Program-made: the position numbers and the translations under genes
Assembly (NCBI RefSeq): GCF_029504695.1
Contig: NZ_JAQFIN010000007.1
Span: forward strand, 1 to 64,000
Reading direction: 5' to 3'
Origin: Parabacteroides sp. PF5-6
GTDB lineage: Bacteria; Bacteroidota; Bacteroidia; Bacteroidales; Tannerellaceae
Length of the DNA stretch: 64,000 nucleotides
The notes under the pieces: generated by a model
The model's input: only the letters and a program-made list of their open reading frames with translations
Database searches by the model: none
Told to the model about the DNA's origin: nothing
Part shown: positions 33,246-44,214 of the stretch, piece by piece
How positions within the stretch are numbered: position 1 is the stretch's first letter
Layout of the letters: the number at the start of each line of letters is the position of its first letter

Positions 33246-33434
33246 AGAAAAGATGAACGCCGAAGCAAGTTTCCTCCGGCTAATGCGAAGATGCGTTTGG
33301 TTTTAGGCGTTGATCGGTGAAAATAAAGAATAAATTCCCCATTCCATGCAGCAATATTTTAACAATCGCATCGTTATATCTGTAACTGTGCGGAAGGCTC
33401 GGGCAAACCGGACCTAAGTTTCAGTTTAAAAGCG

Positions 33435-33442
33435 TATATTTG
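33435..33442 (+). promoter_or_regulatory. -7 element of the capsule export operon
   Basis: TATATTTG matches TAnnTTTG and lies 30 nt before the export-protein ATG at 33472. It probably drives the plus-strand polysaccharide genes. Confidence 0.6.
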
Positions 33443-33471
33443 CAACCTTATTTAAAGAAAATAAAAAACCT

Positions 33472-34278
33472 ATGCGATTAAAATTTGCCGCTCTGTCCCT
33501 TGTCTTCCTTCTGGTAATGGGGGCATGCTCCGTTCCCAAAGATGTGACTTATTTCCAGGGTATTGACGAGTTGACGACCGAACAACTCCAGCAAATGGCT
33601 CAGACTTACCATACACCGATCTGCCCCGATGATCTGTTGACCATCACGGTAACGGCCTGGGATCCGAATGTGGTGACTCCTTTTAATCCGCCGACATATG
33701 CTTATGCCACCATACATGAAGGCGAGGCTATGGTGCAATCAGCTCCGGCATTGTATACCTATCTTGTTGACCAGGAAGGATATATTCAATTCCCGGTCTT
33801 GGGGAAAGTGCATGTGCAAGGCCTGACCAAACAGGAACTGGCAGATAGGTTGCGTGCCGATATTTCCAAATATATCGACGATCCGTTGGTCAAGGTTTCT
33901 TTAGTGAATTTCAAAATAACGGCATTGGGTGAAGTGAGTCGTCCGGGAACCCTTACCATCCGTCATGATCGTATTTCTATTTTGGACTTTTTAGGCTCTG
34001 TAGGCGATGTAACAATCAATGCCAACCGAAAAAACATATTGATACTTCGGGATAATAACGGGGTGGTGGAACGTGGACGTATTGACTTGACTGATCCCGC
34101 TATCTTCGCTTCTCCCTATTACTATCTTCAGCAAAACGATGTGGTTTACGTAGAACCCAATGAAGCCAAGAAAAAGAATTCCAGATATAGCCAGGCGCAA
34201 CAGTATAATATAACGGTCGTATCCACCATCCTGAGTGCGATCTCTGTCTTAACAGTAGTGTTAACGAATGTATTCTAA
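33472..34278 (+). CDS. Polysaccharide export lipoprotein (Wza/OPX family)
   Basis: 268 aa outer-membrane export component. Lipoprotein signal with lipobox MGAC; the poly_export domain starts at PDDLLTITVTAWDP and includes VDQEGYIQFPVLGKVHVQGLT; one SLBB-like domain follows (ITALGEVSRPGTLTI). A C-terminal hydrophobic segment (TVVSTILSAISVLTVVLTN) may cross the outer membrane, as the helix of Wza does. It is the first gene of the polysaccharide locus and lies 5 nt before the chain-length gene. Confidence 0.93.
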   Translation: MRLKFAALSLVFLLVMGACSVPKDVTYFQGIDELTTEQLQQMAQTYHTPICPDDLLTITVTAWDPNVVTPFNPPTYAYATIHEGEAMVQSAPALYTYLVDQEGYIQFPVLGKVHVQGLTKQELADRLRADISKYIDDPLVKVSLVNFKITALGEVSRPGTLTIRHDRISILDFLGSVGDVTINANRKNILILRDNNGVVERGRIDLTDPAIFASPYYYLQQNDVVYVEPNEAKKKNSRYSQAQQYNITVVSTILSAISVLTVVLTNVF

Positions 34279-34283
34279 ATAAT

Positions 34284-35900
34284 ATGTCAGAAAAGGAGAT
34301 TATAAATCAATCGGAGAATGAAACTTTAGGGCTAAAGAAGATTATAGTCAACTATATCCACCAATGGAAAGTTTTTGTTATAGTTGGCGTTTTGTCTTTG
34401 ATTCCGGCCATACTTTATTTGTTTTTGGTTCCGAAAACATACGAGATATTCGCACGTATCCAGATACAGGAAGATTCGTCGGGAGGCGCTTTCGGTTTGG
34501 GTGAAGCAGCCGGTCTGATGAAATCGTTTGGGCTGGGCGGAGGTGGAGGAACCACGGTCAATATGGATGATGAAATGACTATTCTCGCTTCCAATAGCCT
34601 GCTTCGCCAAGTGATTCACCAGCTGGATCTGCAGGTCGCTTATATGAAACCCGGAGCTTTCCGATATAAGATGTACAAAGGAAGTCCGTTACTGCTCGAT
34701 TTTGATGAAAAGACAAATGCAAACATCATGGATGCGCTTGTTTTTGAAGTATCGGTAGATAAATCCGAAAAAGTCAAGGTAAAGGTGAAATCCAATGATA
34801 TCGGCAAATACAAATTAGAATACCCTTCTCTTCCCGCAGTTATCGAACTGCCGCTGGGAACGTTCACCCTTTCGAAGAATGCGTTGGGCGATCCGGAGAT
34901 CAAAGCACCTTTCAAAATGAAAATCAATGTCAATCCGGCATCCTGGGTTGCGGAAGATCTGGCGGAAGAACTGGGAGTGGAAGATGTGAGTAATACATCG
35001 AATATTCTGGAACTGACCATACAGGATTATGAAAAAAAGCGGGGGGTCGATTTCCTGAACACCCTGGTTGCCGAGTTTAACCGGCAATATGAAAATACAC
35101 AGAAGCAAAACGTTGATAAGTCAATGACTTTTATCGATGGACGTATTCAGAATGTGATTGCTGAATTGGATGAAGCCGAAGGACGTATTCAGCAGTTTAA
35201 GGCAAAAAACGGAATGACCGAACTGGAATACGATATCGAATTCTATGTGGGTCAGATGAGTGAACTGCAAACGAAGATAATCGAATTGGAAGCTGAAAAA
35301 TATGTCGTCACCATGCTGGATGATTACGTGAAAGATCCGGCTAATAAATACAATGTGATTCCGATGTTATTGTCGGCTGCCGAAGGAGAAAAAGGAGGAC
35401 CGATTGCCACCTATAATATTGCGGTGATCGAACGAAATACCATCCTGAAGAGTTCCAAAACTGAAAGTCCGCTGATCAAACAGAAAGACGAGCAACTGGA
35501 CAATTTGCGGGAAGGCGTCTTTCAAACGATCCGTAATGCACATAAAGCCCTGGAAGTGACTCTGGCCGACCTGAAAGGAAAAGAAAACCAGTTGTTAGCT
35601 AAGATGGGAGAAGTGCCGTCGATGGAACGGGAACTTGTCGATTACCGTCGCCAGCAGGAAATCTATCAGGGAGTCTATCTGATCCTTCTGCAAAAACGGG
35701 AAGACGCGGCTTTACGTATCGGTGAGATGAAGGAGCATGCGCGTATTGTGGATGATCCTTTCGTGAAACAAAAGAAGGTTGCCCCTCGTAAGTTGTATGC
35801 ACTTATCTTTGTGATACTCCTAACAATGGTCATCCCCGTTGCCTGGATTGAGGGTCGTAAGATATTCAAAGAGCTGAAAAAAGAATTTCAAGACAGTTAA
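34284..35900 (+). CDS. Wzz/GumC-type polysaccharide co-polymerase
   Basis: 538 aa inner-membrane chain-length regulator. A membrane span near 29-48 (KVFVIVGVLSLIPAILYLF), a periplasmic domain with a Gly-rich loop (SFGLGGGGGTT), coiled coils around 270-330 and 400-480, and a second span near the C-terminus (LYALIFVILLTMVIPVAW). It ends 20 residues after this span, so the BY-kinase domain of Wzc-like proteins is absent. It works with the export lipoprotein to set polymer length and export. Confidence 0.92.
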   Translation: MSEKEIINQSENETLGLKKIIVNYIHQWKVFVIVGVLSLIPAILYLFLVPKTYEIFARIQIQEDSSGGAFGLGEAAGLMKSFGLGGGGGTTVNMDDEMTILASNSLLRQVIHQLDLQVAYMKPGAFRYKMYKGSPLLLDFDEKTNANIMDALVFEVSVDKSEKVKVKVKSNDIGKYKLEYPSLPAVIELPLGTFTLSKNALGDPEIKAPFKMKINVNPASWVAEDLAEELGVEDVSNTSNILELTIQDYEKKRGVDFLNTLVAEFNRQYENTQKQNVDKSMTFIDGRIQNVIAELDEAEGRIQQFKAKNGMTELEYDIEFYVGQMSELQTKIIELEAEKYVVTMLDDYVKDPANKYNVIPMLLSAAEGEKGGPIATYNIAVIERNTILKSSKTESPLIKQKDEQLDNLREGVFQTIRNAHKALEVTLADLKGKENQLLAKMGEVPSMERELVDYRRQQEIYQGVYLILLQKREDAALRIGEMKEHARIVDDPFVKQKKVAPRKLYALIFVILLTMVIPVAWIEGRKIFKELKKEFQDS

Positions 35901-35935
35901 TTAAGAATATTCTTTGTTTCAGGGAGGGAGTAAAC

Positions 35936-37039
35936 ATGAAAATCCTGATTTTAAATTCTATTTTATATACAGCGGAAAAGAATATATTGCCTAAAGTAGA
36001 GAGCATTAAAGATTGTATGATCTATACTTTTGCTTTAGGCTTTAAGGAGTTGGGACACGAGGTGACATTGGTTGCCGCCGAAGAGTATAAACCGACCCGA
36101 TCCGAAGTGTATGATTTTGAAATAGTCTTTCTGAAATCAAACCTGAAATCTCTGTTTAAGGTTAGTTATTTCCCTTTGCATTTATCGCTGTTTTCTTTCC
36201 TGAGAAAAAGAAAGAATGAATATGACCTCGTGATTTCCAGTGAGGCTTTTTCTACCCATTCGTTTATGGCTGCCTTGGTTGTGCCGTCTAAACTCTTGGT
36301 TTGGCAGGAGCTTTTTGTGCATAATCGCCTGTTCTACAGGTTGCCCTCGTTGTTCTGGTACAATTGTGTCGTACGGTTGCTCTATCGGAACATACGGATT
36401 GTTCCCCGTTCGAAAAAAGCTTACGACTTTATCTCCCAATATGCAAAGCGAGTCAGTAAAACATGCGTAGAACATGGAATGAAGTTGATCGACCTTCCTG
36501 ATACGATCACCAAAGAAAACCAGTTTGTCGTTGTTTCTCAATTGATCGAAAGGAAAAGAGTCGATCTTATTCTGCGCAAGTTCGCACGTTTTCTCTCGGT
36601 GTATCCGCAATACTCTTCTTATCTGTTGTATATCCTTGGGCGTGGCGAAATGGAAGATCAGTTAAAACGCCTGGTCGAGGAGTTGGGAATAGGAGCGAAT
36701 GTCGTGTTCGAAGGTTTTGTGCGGCATGATAAACTCTTTTCTATTGTTTCCCAATCTAAAGCTCTTTTGGTTAATACGCAAAAAGATTTGAATGTGGTTT
36801 CTATCCCCGAAGCAATAAGCGCAGGAACACCGGTGATCTCGAACTCGCAACCCGGAAGCGCGTATTATACCCAGGAAGAGAACCTTGGGATTATAGACGA
36901 TAATTGGGGTGAACACGACTTGCGTACGATCATCGAAAAGAATAGTTATTATACCACGAACTGTCTGAATTACCGGGGAAAATTGTCGAATATATCTGTT
37001 GCCGAAACAATTATTGATATCTTTTACAGTAAACCTTAA
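35936..37039 (+). CDS. Glycosyltransferase, GT4-like
   Basis: 367 aa GT-B glycosyltransferase. The C-terminal half has VVVSQLIERKRVDLILRKF, YILGRGEMEDQLKRLVEELG, VVFEGFVRHDKLFSIVSQSKALLVNTQKD and IPEAISAGTPVISN, the nucleotide-sugar site with the E-x7-E-like helix. The N-terminal acceptor domain is divergent. It adds one sugar of the repeat unit; donor and acceptor are not inferable. It lies 3 nt before the flippase gene. Confidence 0.85.
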   Translation: MKILILNSILYTAEKNILPKVESIKDCMIYTFALGFKELGHEVTLVAAEEYKPTRSEVYDFEIVFLKSNLKSLFKVSYFPLHLSLFSFLRKRKNEYDLVISSEAFSTHSFMAALVVPSKLLVWQELFVHNRLFYRLPSLFWYNCVVRLLYRNIRIVPRSKKAYDFISQYAKRVSKTCVEHGMKLIDLPDTITKENQFVVVSQLIERKRVDLILRKFARFLSVYPQYSSYLLYILGRGEMEDQLKRLVEELGIGANVVFEGFVRHDKLFSIVSQSKALLVNTQKDLNVVSIPEAISAGTPVISNSQPGSAYYTQEENLGIIDDNWGEHDLRTIIEKNSYYTTNCLNYRGKLSNISVAETIIDIFYSKP

Positions 37040-37042
37040 AAT

Positions 37043-38506
37043 ATGCTTCCCATAGTTAAGACCGTAATAAAGAATAAAATAGTAGGATACGTCTCGACAA
37101 GGTATCTGACTATGGGCATCCAGTTTGTGAATTCGTTTATTATAGCCGCCCTATTGGGACCGATTTACTTAGGTATTTGGGGATTCATCAATCTGGTACT
37201 GCAATATGCCGCCCAATTCAATTTGGGTGTTCCTCACTCCTTGAATGTTATGTTGGCAATAAACCGTGATGACGATAAGAAGACGCAAGACCTGATGTCT
37301 GCGGCCATTTTCTTTTATTTGGTTCTCAGTGTTGTATTTCTCGCTCTCTTATCCTTTTACTCTTTTCTCGGATTGAATTGGGGAGCGAAGTTTCAGTTTT
37401 CTGATTATATCATTCCGGTTTTCCTGATTGCCGTTCTTACCCATTTCAATAATCTGTTTACCAACTATTTCCGGATCCGGAATAAATTGAAAGAAATCAT
37501 GTTCTTTCAGTCGATAGTGCCGGTGATGACTCTGGTTATCCTTTTTATTGTCAGAGACAAAGAACTGTTGATAAATGTATTACTGGCCGTAATGTTAATC
37601 GGGCAATTCTTTTCGTTGGCTATTTATCTGTTTAAGTTGGATGTGAAGATCTCTTTTCGACAGTCATCGATTGCCGTTGTCATGCCGCAACTCTTACATA
37701 GAGGCTTTTATTTGTTTATCTATAACGCTTGTTTTTATCTGATTCTCATATCGACCCGTACGGTTGTGAGTGCCTATTATGATGTGATAGAGTTTGGTTA
37801 TTTTACATTTTCCTTCACGCTGGCTAATGCGATCATGCTATTGTTCGATTCTTTTTCATTTCTTATTTATCCGAAGATTATCAATCGATTAAATAAAAGA
37901 GATCAAAAGCAGACAGCCACTATTCTGTCCTATGTCCGGAACGGCTATATTGTAGCTATCCACTTGATCATGTACTCCTTTATCTTGCTTTTCCCTTTAT
38001 TGATTATGTTGTTCCCGAAATACCAGGAACAGTTTAAGTGTTTTGCTTTGATTGTGATGTCGTTGGTGTTTTACTCCAATTGTTTTATCTATTCGTCCGT
38101 GATGACTGCCAATTCGAAGGAAAAGCAATTGGGAGGGATAGCTTTGGCTGTTCTGATCCTGAACATTATATTGGCTCTGGTGATTGCCCTTGTTCTTAAA
38201 TGGAGCTACGAGTATGTCATTCTTGCTACATTAGTCGCTTATTTTGTCTATAATATCATACTTACGCTGTTTTCAAATGGATTGATGACTATCCGGAATA
38301 GTTTCAAAACGGTATTTGCCGATAATTTCCCTTTAAGTTTGTTTGTTCCTTACTCCCTCTGCCTCCTGTTTGTGGTGACCGACCAGTCGCATTATACCTA
38401 TTGGGGCGTTCTTCTGTTGTTTATCGTGTTGAATTTTAAGAAAATAAAGAACTTGGCGGGTATTGTACAACGTATTTTGAAGGACCCTAAAATAATAAAT
38501 ATATGA
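37043..38506 (+). CDS. Oligosaccharide-unit flippase (Wzx-like, MATE superfamily)
   Basis: 487 aa with about 12 to 14 hydrophobic segments and the polysaccharide-biosynthesis pattern GYVSTRYLTMGIQFVNSFIIAALLGPIYLG at the N-terminus (shown in parts). It would move undecaprenyl-linked repeat units to the periplasm in a Wzy-dependent pathway. Its stop overlaps the next start by 4 nt. AT-rich codon use matches the other capsule genes. Confidence 0.88.
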   Translation: MLPIVKTVIKNKIVGYVSTRYLTMGIQFVNSFIIAALLGPIYLGIWGFINLVLQYAAQFNLGVPHSLNVMLAINRDDDKKTQDLMSAAIFFYLVLSVVFLALLSFYSFLGLNWGAKFQFSDYIIPVFLIAVLTHFNNLFTNYFRIRNKLKEIMFFQSIVPVMTLVILFIVRDKELLINVLLAVMLIGQFFSLAIYLFKLDVKISFRQSSIAVVMPQLLHRGFYLFIYNACFYLILISTRTVVSAYYDVIEFGYFTFSFTLANAIMLLFDSFSFLIYPKIINRLNKRDQKQTATILSYVRNGYIVAIHLIMYSFILLFPLLIMLFPKYQEQFKCFALIVMSLVFYSNCFIYSSVMTANSKEKQLGGIALAVLILNIILALVIALVLKWSYEYVILATLVAYFVYNIILTLFSNGLMTIRNSFKTVFADNFPLSLFVPYSLCLLFVVTDQSHYTYWGVLLLFIVLNFKKIKNLAGIVQRILKDPKIINI

Positions 38507-39435
38507 AGAGAGAGCTCTATATCTGTACAAAGCCGTTACAGTATTTTAATTTGAAGAATACGGTAGGTGAAGGACGCGACTCTTTTCGTATCCTTCTGGT
38601 AAAAGATAATTTTATAGATTCTTATTCTTTTGCCCAAAAGATAAAAAAGGAGGAAGCTCTTTGGGATGAGGTCGTTTATGCGGATAATACGTCTGATTAT
38701 TATCGGGAGATCATAAAAGCAAAGGCTTCGACCTTATATATCGATAATGATTCTTCCGCTTTCCTTGCATTATATTCGATTCTGCTGCGCAAAACAGTAT
38801 ATGTCTATGAAGAAGGATATGGTATTTATCGAAAAGCCGTGATAAAGGAAAGTATAGATAAGAAGAAGTTCCGGTTGTATTGTTTGTTAGGGATAGGGGA
38901 GCGTATCGGAAACGCGGCTTATCTGAAGGGGGTCTTTGTTTATTTGCCTGAACTCTATAAACAGTTGTTTCCTGATTATAAAAAAGAAATAAAGCCTTTT
39001 CGTCAGACCTTTATGCAAGCGCTGCAAGACAATGTCTCTCTGCTCAAATCCTTATCTACGGGTATAGAGTGGCTGGAGGATGTGAAAGGGGAATCGATAT
39101 TGCTTTATCTTACTACCCATCATATAAGTGACGAGATTTTGCATTTCCTCCATTCGGAGCAAACGAAATACGACCGGGTTTATATCAAGCCCCATCCGCA
39201 TATAAAGAATATAGACAAACTGGACGCTTTTGCTGGTAACATCATCCGGTCGAATATTATGGTCGAAGTATTATTACTTTTATTGATGGAGAATAAAAAC
39301 GAAGTGACCGTGATTCATGAGAACAGTACGGCTGTTCTCTGGTTTCAGGATAAAATGCGTATTTGTAATATGGGGAAACCTGTAGAAGAGTATAATATCG
39401 TCGCCAGCTATATACGGGAACATGTTCCTTCTTGA
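38503..39435 (+). CDS. Sialyltransferase-like glycosyltransferase (D/E-D/E-G, HP and S motifs)
   Basis: 310 aa. Three motifs of bacterial sialyl/polysialyltransferases occur in order: EEG at 103-105 (VYVYEEGYG), KPHPH at 229-233 (HP motif) and ENST at 273-276 (S motif) preceded by VTVIH. These families (GT52, GT38, GT80-like) use CMP-sialic acid or related CMP-nonulosonates. The next three genes encode a cytidylyltransferase, a NeuB-type synthase and a phosphatase, which supports transfer of a nonulosonic acid. Exact family cannot be fixed by eye. It overlaps the flippase gene by 4 nt. Confidence 0.75.
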   Translation: MKRELYICTKPLQYFNLKNTVGEGRDSFRILLVKDNFIDSYSFAQKIKKEEALWDEVVYADNTSDYYREIIKAKASTLYIDNDSSAFLALYSILLRKTVYVYEEGYGIYRKAVIKESIDKKKFRLYCLLGIGERIGNAAYLKGVFVYLPELYKQLFPDYKKEIKPFRQTFMQALQDNVSLLKSLSTGIEWLEDVKGESILLYLTTHHISDEILHFLHSEQTKYDRVYIKPHPHIKNIDKLDAFAGNIIRSNIMVEVLLLLLMENKNEVTVIHENSTAVLWFQDKMRICNMGKPVEEYNIVASYIREHVPS

Positions 39436-39488
39436 TATTTTTGTATTATTCTTTAATATTGAATAACTTTACATGCTAAGTCATAGAA

Positions 39489-40252
39489 ATGAAAACTTCT
39501 GAACAAATATACTTTCTCGTACAGGCTCGAATCGGTTCGACCCGATTGCCAGGCAAAATACTACTCCCTTTTTTTGATGAGAAATCCATATTGGAACTGC
39601 TTATAGATAAATTGGTAAAGATTGGCGGGAAAGACGCGGTTATTCTGACTACTTCCGTGTCGCCGGCAAATGATGTGATCGAATCCCTGGCCTTGCAAAA
39701 AGGTGTTCATTGCTTTAGAGGCGCAGAAAATGATGTTTTAGATCGTTTTATAAAAGCTGCGGAGGCATATCATGTCAAACGAATGATACGCGTCTGCTCG
39801 GATAATCCTTTTTTAGAATGCGAGTCTATCATCCGGCTTCTGGATGATGTCGCAGATGCTCCCTGTGATTATATTGCATTTGATATTTTTGGAACCCCAT
39901 CAATTCAGACTCATTATGGTTTCTGGACGGAATATGTAACGCTGGAAGCCCTGAAGAAAGTAGCCTCATTGACCGAAGAGCCGTTGTATCATGAACATGT
40001 TACGAATTATATTTATACCCATCCGGAATCCTTTTCGATCCGTTGGCTGGCAGGGCCGGAAGAGTTAAAAGAACATACGGATATACGGTTGACAATCGAT
40101 ACGGAAGAAGATTTCAGAAGTGCGCAGAAGATTTATAAAGAACTATCGGAAGAGAAAGAATGTCCCACGATAAAGGATATCATCGCTTATTTGGATCGAT
40201 ATCCTGATTTTTATCTTTCAATGAAGAATCAAATCATAAAAAACAGTAAGAA

Positions 40253-40256
<4 letters not shown>
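39489..40256 (+). CDS. SpsF/NeuA-like cytidylyltransferase
   Basis: 255 aa nucleotidyltransferase. LVQARIGSTRLPGKILLPF is the CTP-binding loop of the SpsF/NeuA/KdsB group, with IRVCSDNPFLE (Asp that binds metal) and ILTTSVSPANDVI. It likely activates the nonulosonic acid made by the next gene as a CMP-sugar. The sequence is closer to the SpsF subgroup than to classical NeuA. Its end overlaps the NeuB gene start by 4 nt, so the two products are made together. Confidence 0.82.
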
Positions 40257-41814
<1,558 letters not shown>

Positions 41815-42056
41815 GTTTTATGTTGTATAACAGTGCTTTATCTCTGTTTTAATAAGAGGTATCTCTTGACTGTATTTATTGAAAATATTACATTTACGCC
41901 GTAAATGAAGTAAGCAATTGTGTGGGATAAGTAGTGTGAGCCTTGAATCTGTTTTTGTTGAAATGTGAGTTTAAATCAATCGCTTATTCATATTTAGAAT
42001 TTGTTGTTGCCTTACGGTGATGATGAATGTTTTTTAATAGAACTAAATGATTGAAT

Positions 42057-43127
42057 ATGAATGATAAACGCAGCGCCCTGTTAATCGTTTTATGCCTATT
42101 CTTCGCAACTTCCTGTATTGAGGAAGAAGTGTATTGTGTGATAGAATCTACTCCTTATGTATACGATGCCATAGTAGAAACAAATACCAATCATATTGCT
42201 TTTCCGACTATTGCTGGTTATCCGGATGGCTCGAAGTTGGTTATTGCTTATCGGGAGGGATCCGGTCATACGAGTTTCGACGGGAAAATTATTCAGAAAG
42301 AAAGTTATGATCAGGGCGTAACATGGGGGAATCGAAAAGTTATTTACGATGGAGGATCGGGATGCGATGCGCGTGATCCTCAGTTCGTTACTTTGGCGGA
42401 TGGCACGATTATCTGCCGTTTCTTTGTGCGTACAAGTCAGGACGCATCTACCGTGAAGTTTATTCGTTCGAATGATTGTGGGAAAACCTACGACAATCGA
42501 GTGGGCGAATTTCCTATGCCTCACAGGGGAGAAACTTACGCTGCTGCCCGTGGGAATATGTTGGTGACAGCCGACGCAATATATTCTACGTCTTATAACC
42601 GCTGGCACGAAAACTGGCTGATGAAATCAGTCGATCAGGGAGTCTCCTGGAAGTTTGTAGCCTGGATAGATAATCCGGTAGATTTACAAAGAGATACTCA
42701 CTTTCAACTAAACGAAGCATCTTTAGGTATTCATGACAACAGGATGTATGTTGTCTCCCGTTCGGGTTTCGATGAACCGCGAAAAATACATGTGGCGCGT
42801 AGTGAAGATGAGGGATGCACCTGGAATGAATGGAAGCAGCTCCCCGTTTACGGTCAGGCTCCATCGTTGACGCCTTATAAGGATAAACACATTCTTACTT
42901 ATCGCAATACGAAAACAGATGAAAATGAACATAACAGGTTCCATTTTGATATGGCGTTATTCAAAGATGGCGAATTGTGCTCAAAAACAGTAACCTTATT
43001 GAAGACGCATTATTTTGATATGGGGTATGGGGATGTCTTTACATTCGACGATTTCTTCCTGTTATGTTGTTATACAGAGAATTCTATTCATTGTTTCAAG
43101 ATTCTGTATGACGTCTTTGAGGATTAG
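42057..43127 (+). CDS. Sialidase-fold (Asp-box) lipoprotein
   Basis: 356 aa secreted protein with a lipoprotein signal (LFFATSC). Four Asp-box motifs mark a beta-propeller: SYDQGVTW, SNDCGKTY, SVDQGVSW and SEDEGCTW. Such folds occur in sialidases and other glycan-binding or cleaving proteins. I do not see the full catalytic set of exo-sialidases, so glycan binding or another glycosidase activity are equal options. It follows the nonulosonic acid genes after a 242-nt gap with no clear feature. A TTG six nt upstream could also start it; the ATG at 42057 is used. Its 3' end overlaps the opposing glycosyltransferase gene by 32 nt. Confidence 0.75.
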   Translation: MNDKRSALLIVLCLFFATSCIEEEVYCVIESTPYVYDAIVETNTNHIAFPTIAGYPDGSKLVIAYREGSGHTSFDGKIIQKESYDQGVTWGNRKVIYDGGSGCDARDPQFVTLADGTIICRFFVRTSQDASTVKFIRSNDCGKTYDNRVGEFPMPHRGETYAAARGNMLVTADAIYSTSYNRWHENWLMKSVDQGVSWKFVAWIDNPVDLQRDTHFQLNEASLGIHDNRMYVVSRSGFDEPRKIHVARSEDEGCTWNEWKQLPVYGQAPSLTPYKDKHILTYRNTKTDENEHNRFHFDMALFKDGELCSKTVTLLKTHYFDMGYGDVFTFDDFFLLCCYTENSIHCFKILYDVFED

Positions 43128-44214
43128 TGAGCGATAGATAAACGCCCAAAACTTCTTCCGCAATATGATCCCAGTTATAAGATGTAAGGTCGTATTCGGC
43201 AGTCAGGGATGGATCGTTCAGCCGTTCGTTTAGTCGTTTGATAAAGTCTTTCTGATCATCCAGTTTGAAATATACATTTTCCGGCAGGCCTACCGCCAGG
43301 TTGGCCGGTATGTCGCTGGCCAGTACCTTTCGTTTGTAGCTCATTGCCTCCAATAGGGTGATGGGCAAACCTTCGTGTGATGAGGGAAGAACAAATAAAG
43401 CGGCATTATTGTAGAGTTGATATAGTTTCTCTCCTTTCACAATACCGGTCAGAGTTACCTGGTTCTCTTCCGCGAAATTCTTGAGGTAATAACTATAGGA
43501 TGTCTCGTAATCGGCATCACCGGCCAAAACCAGGCTGTAATCCGTACAATTCGCTTTGACATACGCCTCGATCAGTTTATCGAACCGTTTTTCTTCTACA
43601 AAGCGGCCAACGGCTAAAATATATTTGTTGGGCTTGAGTCCCAATTTCTCGATATAGTTGGTAGAGGTCGAGCCGGGCAGGATCGTGACACCGTTATAGA
43701 TCAGGCTTACGTTCTTCGTTCGCTTGTATTTCTTCTCCAGGATACCCGTAATCACCGTAGAGATCGCAATGATCCGATCGGCAAGTTTGGCAGTGAAGTA
43801 TTCGCCCATCTTAATGATATTCCGGGCCAGGAAGCCCCATTTCTCCCGGTCGTAGTCGGGTCCGTGATGGGTTACCACCACCTTCAATCCCAATAGTTTG
43901 GCGATGGGCACATTGATTGCCGGCCCGATGGCATGGATATGCAGGATATCTGCCCGCACACGCTTGGCATAGAGGATGCTGGCGAAGGTATGCAAGGCTG
44001 CTTCCAATCCGGTGATCCGGGGCGATTGAATATCTTTGAACTTCACACCCCGGTATTCCGCCAATGGCGGATTTTCCTGCACGAATCCTTTCCGGCGCAC
44101 GACCGTCACCTCACAGCCCAGCTTGGCCAGGCGAGGGTATAACTCTTCACAATGGGTCTCTACGCCGCCCTGAATATTGGGGAAGCCGCGCAGGCCGGTG
44201 ACTACAACTTTCAT
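43096..44214 (-). CDS. Glycosyltransferase, GT4 family
   Basis: 372 aa GT-B enzyme. N-terminal VVVTGLRGFPNIQGGVETHCEELYP is the acceptor-side start shared with WcaL/RfaG-like GT4 proteins (shown in part), and the donor side has LAVGRFVEEKRFDKLIEAY and PSSHEGLPITLLEAMSYKR with the two Glu of the E-x7-E motif. The frame can be extended to 44268, but the ATG at 44214 overlaps the preceding stop (ATGA), the usual spacing in this operon. It is the last gene of the minus-strand capsule operon. Confidence 0.88.
   Translation of the reverse strand: MKVVVTGLRGFPNIQGGVETHCEELYPRLAKLGCEVTVVRRKGFVQENPPLAEYRGVKFKDIQSPRITGLEAALHTFASILYAKRVRADILHIHAIGPAINVPIAKLLGLKVVVTHHGPDYDREKWGFLARNIIKMGEYFTAKLADRIIAISTVITGILEKKYKRTKNVSLIYNGVTILPGSTSTNYIEKLGLKPNKYILAVGRFVEEKRFDKLIEAYVKANCTDYSLVLAGDADYETSYSYYLKNFAEENQVTLTGIVKGEKLYQLYNNAALFVLPSSHEGLPITLLEAMSYKRKVLASDIPANLAVGLPENVYFKLDDQKDFIKRLNERLNDPSLTAEYDLTSYNWDHIAEEVLGVYLSLTNPQRRHTES

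Noticed and set aside
41815-42056. Possible regulatory RNA in the gap before the sialidase-fold gene
   Set aside because: No stable hairpin, promoter pair or conserved motif could be made out by eye.
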